Source of the DNA: UBA6176 sp964525755
GTDB taxonomy: Bacteria; Verrucomicrobiota; Verrucomicrobiia; Limisphaerales; UBA9464
Direction of reading: 5' to 3'
DNA length: 64,000 nt
Assembly: GCA_964525755.1 (NCBI GenBank)
Contig: CAZGIK010000010.1
Coordinates: 61,219 to 125,218, forward strand
Part shown: piece by piece, positions 59,430 through 64,000 of the stretch
Layout of the letters: each line of letters begins with the position of its first letter
Position numbering within the stretch: the first letter of the stretch is position 1
Notes under the pieces: model-generated
Databases searched by the model: none
What the model was told of the DNA's origin: nothing
The model's input: the letters and a program-made list of their open reading frames with translations, nothing else
Made by a program: the position numbers and the translations under genes

Positions 59430-61442
59430 ATGAGCAAACCGTCCGCGTCGAAACCGACCAACATCTCGTCCCTGCTCCAGGAGCACCGCGTCTTCAAGCC
59501 CTCCCGCGAGTTCGCCCGGAAGGCGCACGTGGGCTCGCTGGCCGAGTACCGCCGCCTGTGGGAGGAATCGGTGAAGAACCCCGAGCGGTTCTGGGGAAGG
59601 GCGGCCAAGGCGGAACTGGTGTGGTCGAAGCCCTTCGGCAAGGTCCTCCAGGGGAAGGTGCCGTCGGTGAAATGGTTCGTCGGGGGACGCACCAACGTGA
59701 GCGTCAACTGCCTCGACCGCTGGCTCGGAACGCCCCACGCCAACAAGGCGGCCCTGGTCTGGGAGGGGGAACCCGCAACCGACGGCCGGCCCGGCGAGGA
59801 ACGGGTCCTCACCTACGCCCAGCTCCACCGCGAGGTGTGCCGCTTCGCCAACGTCCTCCGCCGACACGGCGTCGGGAAGGGGGACCGGGTCATCCTCTAC
59901 CTGCCCATGGTCCCCGAGGCCGCCATCGCCATGCTCGCCTGCAGCCGCATCGGCGCCGTCCACAGCGTGGTGTTCGGCGGCTTCAGCGCCCAGTCGGTGG
60001 CCGACCGCATCCAGGACTGCGGGGCGAAGCTGGTGGTGACCGCCGACGGCGGATACCGGCGCGGGGCGGTCGTTCCGCTCAAGCAGAATGTCGACAAGGC
60101 CCTCGAGTTGACCGGTGCCGATGGCCAACGCCTCGCCGCCTCGGTCGAGAAGGTCGTCGTGCTGCGCCGCTGCGGCAACGAGGTGCATTTCAAGGAGGGG
60201 CGCGACCTGTGGTGGCATCGGGAACTGGACTACGTCGATGCGGACTGCCCTCCGGTGGCCATGGATTCGGAGGCGCCCCTGTTCATCCTCTACACCAGCG
60301 GATCGACCGGGAAGCCGAAGGGCATCCTCCACACCACCGCCGGGTACCTGCTCGGGGCGAAGATGACGACCCGCTATGTCTTCGACCTGCGGGACGAGGA
60401 CGTGTACTGGTGCACGGCCGACGTGGGCTGGGTCACCGGGCACAGCTACCTGGTCTACGGCCCGATGGCCAACGGGGCGACCTGCGTGATGTACGAGGGC
60501 GCGCCGAACTGGCCCGAGCCGGACCGGTTCTGGCGGATCATCGAGAAATACCGCGTCACCATCCTCTACACCGCCCCCACCGCCATCCGGGCGTTCATGA
60601 AGTGGGGCGACGAATGGCCGGCAAAGCACGACCTCTCCTCCCTCCGCCTGCTCGGCACCGTCGGTGAGCCCATCAATCCCGAGGCGTGGATGTGGTACCA
60701 TCAGGTCATCGGCGGCGGCCGGTGCCCGATCGTGGACACGTGGTGGCAGACGGAGACCGGCGGGATCATGATCTCGCCCCTCCCCGGGGCCACCCCGCTG
60801 AAGCCGGGAACGGCCACGCTGCCGTTCTTCGGCATCCGCCCCGAGGTGGTGGACGATGCCGGCGACCCGGTCCCGCCCAACACCGGCGGCAAACTGGTCA
60901 TCCGCCAGCCCTGGCCCTCCATGCTGCGCGGCATCTGGGGCGATCCGAAGCGCTTCCGGGAGACGTACTGGTCGGAGGTCAGGGGATCGTACTTCACCGG
61001 CGACGGCTGCCGGAGGGACAAGGACGGCTACTTCTGGATCGTCGGACGGATCGACGACGTGCTGAACGTGGCGGGGCACCGCATCGGCACCGCCGAGGTG
61101 GAGAGCGCCCTGGTGAGCCACCCCTCGGTGGCCGAGGCGGCGGTGGTGGGACGTCCGGACGAGCTCAAGGGCCAGGCCCTGGTCTGTTTCGTCACCCTCA
61201 AGTCCGGGATCCGGAGCCATCCGGAGCTCAAGGAGGAACTGCGCCAGCACGTTGGGAAGGAGATCGGCCCGGTGGCCAAGCCCGATGACGTCCGCTTCGC
61301 CGAGGCCCTGCCCAAGACCCGGTCAGGCAAGATCATGCGCCGCCTGCTGAAGCAGATCGCCAGCGGGGCGGACATCAAGGGCGACACCACCACGCTGGAG
61401 GACTTCACCGTGCTGGCGAAGCTCGCCAGCGGGGAGGAGTGA
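59430..61442 (+). CDS. acs: acetyl-CoA synthetase (AMP-forming)
   Basis: Activates acetate to acetyl-CoA. The 670-aa protein has the ACS N-terminal region, then YLPMVPEAAIAMLACSRIGAVHSVVFGGFSAQSVADRI, the P-loop-like LFILYTSGSTGKPKGILHT, WCTADVGWVTGHSYLVYGPMANGAT, IVDTWWQTETGGIMISPLPGA, and IVGRIDDVLNVAGHRIGTAEVESALV. The C-terminus carries LPKTRSGKIMRRLLKQIA with the lysine that is acetylated to inactivate Acs in other bacteria. Complete and canonical. Confidence 0.97.
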   Translation: MSKPSASKPTNISSLLQEHRVFKPSREFARKAHVGSLAEYRRLWEESVKNPERFWGRAAKAELVWSKPFGKVLQGKVPSVKWFVGGRTNVSVNCLDRWLGTPHANKAALVWEGEPATDGRPGEERVLTYAQLHREVCRFANVLRRHGVGKGDRVILYLPMVPEAAIAMLACSRIGAVHSVVFGGFSAQSVADRIQDCGAKLVVTADGGYRRGAVVPLKQNVDKALELTGADGQRLAASVEKVVVLRRCGNEVHFKEGRDLWWHRELDYVDADCPPVAMDSEAPLFILYTSGSTGKPKGILHTTAGYLLGAKMTTRYVFDLRDEDVYWCTADVGWVTGHSYLVYGPMANGATCVMYEGAPNWPEPDRFWRIIEKYRVTILYTAPTAIRAFMKWGDEWPAKHDLSSLRLLGTVGEPINPEAWMWYHQVIGGGRCPIVDTWWQTETGGIMISPLPGATPLKPGTATLPFFGIRPEVVDDAGDPVPPNTGGKLVIRQPWPSMLRGIWGDPKRFRETYWSEVRGSYFTGDGCRRDKDGYFWIVGRIDDVLNVAGHRIGTAEVESALVSHPSVAEAAVVGRPDELKGQALVCFVTLKSGIRSHPELKEELRQHVGKEIGPVAKPDDVRFAEALPKTRSGKIMRRLLKQIASGADIKGDTTTLEDFTVLAKLASGEE

Positions 61443-61475
61443 CCGCCCGGTTGCCGGGCCTGCCGGCCCGGGCGG
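61443..61475 (+). terminator. GC-only hairpin immediately after acs
   Basis: CCGCCCGG (61443-61450) pairs perfectly with CCGGGCGG (61468-61475). Above a TT bulge, GCCGG (61453-61457) pairs with CCGGC (61463-61467) around a 5-base loop. It begins on the base after the acs stop. There is no uridine tract, but its stability suggests a terminator or mRNA 3'-end structure. Confidence 0.5.
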
Positions 61476-61553
61476 CCACCGCGGACGCCATCGGGTTGCG
61501 GTCGGGGGCAACCGGAATCGGACCGGAAACCACCCCCGGGGTTCCGACGCCTG

Positions 61554-62273
61554 TCAGAACGCCAGCCGGCCCACGGTCAGGTACCGTTGGACTGGGGTGT
61601 ACACGACGCTCCAGGTGGACTGGCTCCAGGAGTAGCCGGTGATCGCCCCGTCGAGCGTGTAGACGTTGATGAGGCCGGCCCCGGCTCCCGACGTGGTCTG
61701 CCCCGGGAACACCCGGGTGTCCTGGCTGTGCACGCCGCTGCTGCAGTCGATCACCCGCACCGACCAGCGCACGGTGCCATCCTGGAGGACCTCCGAGGGG
61801 ACGGCCTCGTCGAGGATCATCGTGTGTCCGGAACTGGATCCGCCGGAGAGATACTTGACGACCATCAGGTCGCCCGGTTGGGCGTCGGCGAAATCGTCCA
61901 CCCGCAGATAGCTGCAGGCGTTCGCCTCCACGGCGTCATGGATCACGGCCGACGTCGGACTGGACGACGCGAAGCCCATCCCCCGGGCGGTCCAGCCGGG
62001 ATACGAGGCCATCATCAGCCGGATGTAGAAGTTGCTGCACACCGCATGGACGTAGGCGGGATCGTCCCAGACGATCATGGAGTTCGCCCACGAGGCCCCG
62101 TACTGGTTGTAGGGGATCCCGTCGCCGTCCACGAATTGTCCGGCCTCGCCCTGGGCACGGAGCTGGGCCACGAGGTCCCGGGCGTTGTCGAGGTGGACGG
62201 TCGATTGGGTCAGGGCGGCCGGCGCGGTGAGGGTGATCGCCGCGAGGGCGATGGCAGGCAGAGTGCGGTTCAT
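61554..62273 (-). CDS. secreted possible NlpC/P60- or CHAP-like cysteine hydrolase
   Basis: A 239-aa protein with signal peptide MNRTLPAIALAAITLTAPAALTQ. VHAVCSNFYIRLMMASYPGW could supply a catalytic cysteine followed by a helix, and GDLMVVKYLSGGSSSGHTMILDEAV fits the G-D-L...H block of papain-fold amidases such as NlpC/P60 or CHAP proteins. I infer the class from this pattern alone; overall similarity to a family is not evident. If correct, it may cleave cell-wall or surface peptides. Divergent from rtcB. Confidence 0.55.
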   Translation of the reverse strand: MNRTLPAIALAAITLTAPAALTQSTVHLDNARDLVAQLRAQGEAGQFVDGDGIPYNQYGASWANSMIVWDDPAYVHAVCSNFYIRLMMASYPGWTARGMGFASSSPTSAVIHDAVEANACSYLRVDDFADAQPGDLMVVKYLSGGSSSGHTMILDEAVPSEVLQDGTVRWSVRVIDCSSGVHSQDTRVFPGQTTSGAGAGLINVYTLDGAITGYSWSQSTWSVVYTPVQRYLTVGRLAF

Positions 62274-62506
62274 GTTCCTGTCTGTCGGTTGTCGTTGTCG
62301 GTTTGTCTTTCAGGTCCGGCGACCGGGTCGGACCCGTTCGTCGAACAAGTGAGAAAAAGCACCCGGGATGCCGTGTCCGGACTCTGCGAGTGCTCCTTTT
62401 GGAGCATCCGGGCGGCCGTGGCCGAAATCCTTGGCTTGTAGGCACAACCGGAGCCGGAGGAGGGTCGGTCGGCGGGTCCCGCGGGGGATCCCGCTGAGGT
62501 CGAGAC
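62274..62506. other. divergent intergenic region with short repeats and nested inverted repeats
   Basis: The largest gap in the window (233 bases). It holds a TTGTCG-rich repeat patch (62283-62308) and GTTCG-T-CGAAC (62336-62346), a perfect 5-bp inverted repeat. TGCTCC-TTTT-GGAGCA (62391-62406) forms a 6-bp hairpin, flanked by CCCGGGA (62362-62368) and TCCGGG (62407-62412) which can pair outside it. The region is A+T-richer than average and should contain promoters for both neighbours. A GAGGT Shine-Dalgarno (62495-62499) precedes rtcB. Confidence 0.45.
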
Positions 62507-63901
62507 ATGAACCAGAGCGATCTGATCCGGCTGGGGGTTCCCCCCGGCGAGGCCATGCGGCGGGGCTTGGAGCTCATCAATCGATGCCTGTTCAAGGGCA
62601 TCCGCGGGGCCGGACTCGGGGAGTTGGTGGCCGAGGTGATCGAGGATCCGTCTCGGCACCTGAGGGACCCCCTGAGGGGAGCGTTCGCCACCGCGTTGGC
62701 GCGTTCCCCGCGGGCGGTGGTGGCCTCGGAGGTGCCGTGGCGACAGTGGGGGACGGACCTCGATCCCGCCGCGGTGAACCAGATGGCCCGGGCCTGCCGA
62801 CTGCCGGTCGCCGTGGCCGGTGCCCTCATGCCCGATGCCCATGTCGGCTACGGGCTCCCGATCGGCGGGGTGCTGGCCACCGACAACGCCGTGATCCCCT
62901 ACGCCGTGGGGGTCGACATCGCCTGCAGAATGAGGCTCTCCGTGCTGGACTGGCCGGTGCGGGAGCTCGACCGGCGGCGGGAACGGCTGGAGCGGGCCAT
63001 CGAACAGGAGACCCGCTTTGGCATCGGGGCGCATTTTGCGGATCGTCGGGACCATCCGGTGATGGATGCCGATTGGAGGGTGTCGCCGGTCACCTTGGAG
63101 AATCGCGACCGCGCTTGGGCCCAGTTGGGAACCAGCGGCAGCGGAAACCATTTCGTCGAGTTCGGAACGCTCACGGTGGAGGGGCCGGGCTGCGTGCTGG
63201 ATCCGGGGGTGCATGTGGCACTGCTGAGTCACAGCGGCAGCCGGGGGACGGGCGCGGCGGTGTGCAGCCATTACAGCCGGATCGCCCAGGAACGGCATCC
63301 GGACCTTCCATCGGAGCTGCGCCATCTCGCTTGGCTGCCGCTCGATTCCGCGGAGGGAGCGGAATACTGGGAGGCCATGGAACTGATGGGTCGGTACGCG
63401 GCAGCGAACCATGAACTCATCCACCGCCACATCGCCGCCCGCCTGGGCTCGGAGGTCGTCCTCGCGGTCGATAACCACCACAATTTCGCGTGGCGCGAGC
63501 GTCATTCCGTGGGGGGCGTGGAGCGCGAAGTGGTGGTTCACCGGAAGGGGGCGACACCGGCCGCCGCCGGGACGCTCGGGATCATTCCCGGATCCATGGC
63601 CGCACCGGGTTTCCTGGTCCGGGGCAGGGGACATCCGGACTCACTCCACTCCGCCTCCCATGGCGCGGGACGGGTCATGAGCCGGAGCGTTGCGCTGAAG
63701 TCGATCGAATGGGAGAGGGTGCGACGGCAGTTGCGGGAGCGTGGTGTCCACCTCCTCAGTGCCGGCCTCGACGAAGCGCCCGCGGTCTACAAGGATATCC
63801 ACGCCGTCATGGCCTCGCAGACGGATCTGGTCGATGTGCTGGCCCGGTTCGATCCCCGGGTCGTCAAGATGGCGCCGTCTGGCGAGAAGCCCGAGGACTG
63901 A
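62507..63901 (+). CDS. rtcB: RtcB RNA ligase
   Basis: Joins 2',3'-cyclic phosphate or 3'-phosphate RNA ends to 5'-OH ends using GTP and Mn2+. The 464-aa protein has MPDAHVGYGLPIGGVLAT, AVGVDIACRMRLSV (Mn-binding Asp and Cys), QLGTSGSGNHFVEFG, LLSHSGSRGTGA, VDNHHNFAWRERH, VHRKGATPAAAGTLGIIPGSMAAPGFLVRG, and SASHGAGRVMSR with the guanylylated histidine. All catalytic segments are present. No archease, rtcA or RtcR-type regulator is in the window, so its regulation by sigma-54, known in E. coli, cannot be inferred. Confidence 0.96.
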   Translation: MNQSDLIRLGVPPGEAMRRGLELINRCLFKGIRGAGLGELVAEVIEDPSRHLRDPLRGAFATALARSPRAVVASEVPWRQWGTDLDPAAVNQMARACRLPVAVAGALMPDAHVGYGLPIGGVLATDNAVIPYAVGVDIACRMRLSVLDWPVRELDRRRERLERAIEQETRFGIGAHFADRRDHPVMDADWRVSPVTLENRDRAWAQLGTSGSGNHFVEFGTLTVEGPGCVLDPGVHVALLSHSGSRGTGAAVCSHYSRIAQERHPDLPSELRHLAWLPLDSAEGAEYWEAMELMGRYAAANHELIHRHIAARLGSEVVLAVDNHHNFAWRERHSVGGVEREVVVHRKGATPAAAGTLGIIPGSMAAPGFLVRGRGHPDSLHSASHGAGRVMSRSVALKSIEWERVRRQLRERGVHLLSAGLDEAPAVYKDIHAVMASQTDLVDVLARFDPRVVKMAPSGEKPED

Positions 63902-63932
63902 TTTGCTTCGTCGCAGGCCCGTCACCATCCCC

Positions 63933-64000
63933 CTACCCCAGCGCTCTGACCCTGAGGTCCCTGAGGCAGGAGAGGTCCTTGAGGGCTGGGGCGTGGCGGA
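63933..64000 (-). CDS. C-terminal end of a leucine-rich protein (partial)
   Basis: The minus strand entering from the right edge is open and ends with a TAG at 63933-63935. The last residues read PALKDLSCLRDLRVRALG; the L-x-x-L-x-x-L-x-x-L spacing looks like a leucine-rich repeat. With only 22 codons visible the call is tentative. Confidence 0.35.
   Translation of the reverse strand, partial: RHAPALKDLSCLRDLRVRALG

Noticed and set aside
62336..62346. LexA/SOS box (GTTCGTCGAAC)
   Set aside because: Arm order and 1-base spacing do not fit the GTTC/GAAC spacings of known LexA boxes, and neither neighbour is an SOS gene.

Overview
The window is about 70% G+C, almost entirely coding, and carries 52 protein-coding genes that I can support (one partial) plus one putative 25-codon leader peptide. 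I see no rRNA, tRNA, CRISPR array, prophage or insertion sequence. The gene set points to a chromosomal segment of a Verrucomicrobia-type bacterium (PVC group), plausibly subdivision 3/Limisphaerales: a Planctomycetes/Verrucomicrobia-style sulfatase, ASPIC/UnbV-FG-GAP protein, ceramidase-like and sialidase-like secreted proteins, a Tm-1-like UPF0261 protein, RNase HIII, sigma-54 and many GT-C membrane glycosyltransferases. This placement is inference from gene content only.

Layout. 1-10 kb: secreted sulfatase; RND efflux adaptor and pump; a CPA2-type antiporter convergent with the pump; pyrD; an esterase-like lipoprotein. 10.1-12 kb: a 77-aa gene, then a pyrimidine leader with all parts of a PyrR attenuator (PyrR-binding loop, antiterminator, terminator), then pyrR-pyrB. 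12-26 kb: a sialidase-like protein and a CvpA-like protein, then an eight-gene minus-strand run: rnhC, apt, a PAP2-GT39 fusion, an OGG-like glycosylase, comB, a membrane cytochrome with five CxxCH motifs and TPRs, a CRTAC1-like FG-GAP/ASPIC protein and a TPR lipoprotein. 26-34 kb: ceramidase-like protein, methyltransferase, and a tightly overlapping surface-glycan operon (GT2, methyltransferase, two GT-C paralogues). 34-43 kb: orphan pseudopilin, Ste24-like protease, a MacAB-like ABC exporter with two different permeases, apaG, a LAB_N/zinc-ribbon protein, two coiled-coil proteins. 43-54 kb: TIM-barrel isomerase-like protein, UPF0261, CPA1 antiporter, M1 aminopeptidase with HEAT-like repeats, beta-lactamase-fold hydrolase, TerC, ExoD-like protein, recJ. 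54-64 kb: methyltransferase, small basic protein, rpoN, WalJ-like hydrolase, accD, acs, a secreted possible cysteine hydrolase, rtcB, and the C-terminal end of a possible leucine-rich protein.

The strongest regulatory discovery is the pyrR leader at 10360-10478. Three mutually exclusive RNA structures can be drawn by eye, the binding loop matches the Bacillus PyrR consensus, and a small leader ORF ends in an ATGA overlap with pyrR. The most system-like accessory locus is the cytochrome-TPR / CRTAC1 / TPR cluster at 14472-20108, whose function is not described to my knowledge. Convergent genes are packed unusually tightly: eight of twelve convergent pairs overlap or are separated by 12 bases or fewer, leaving no room for conventional intergenic terminators.
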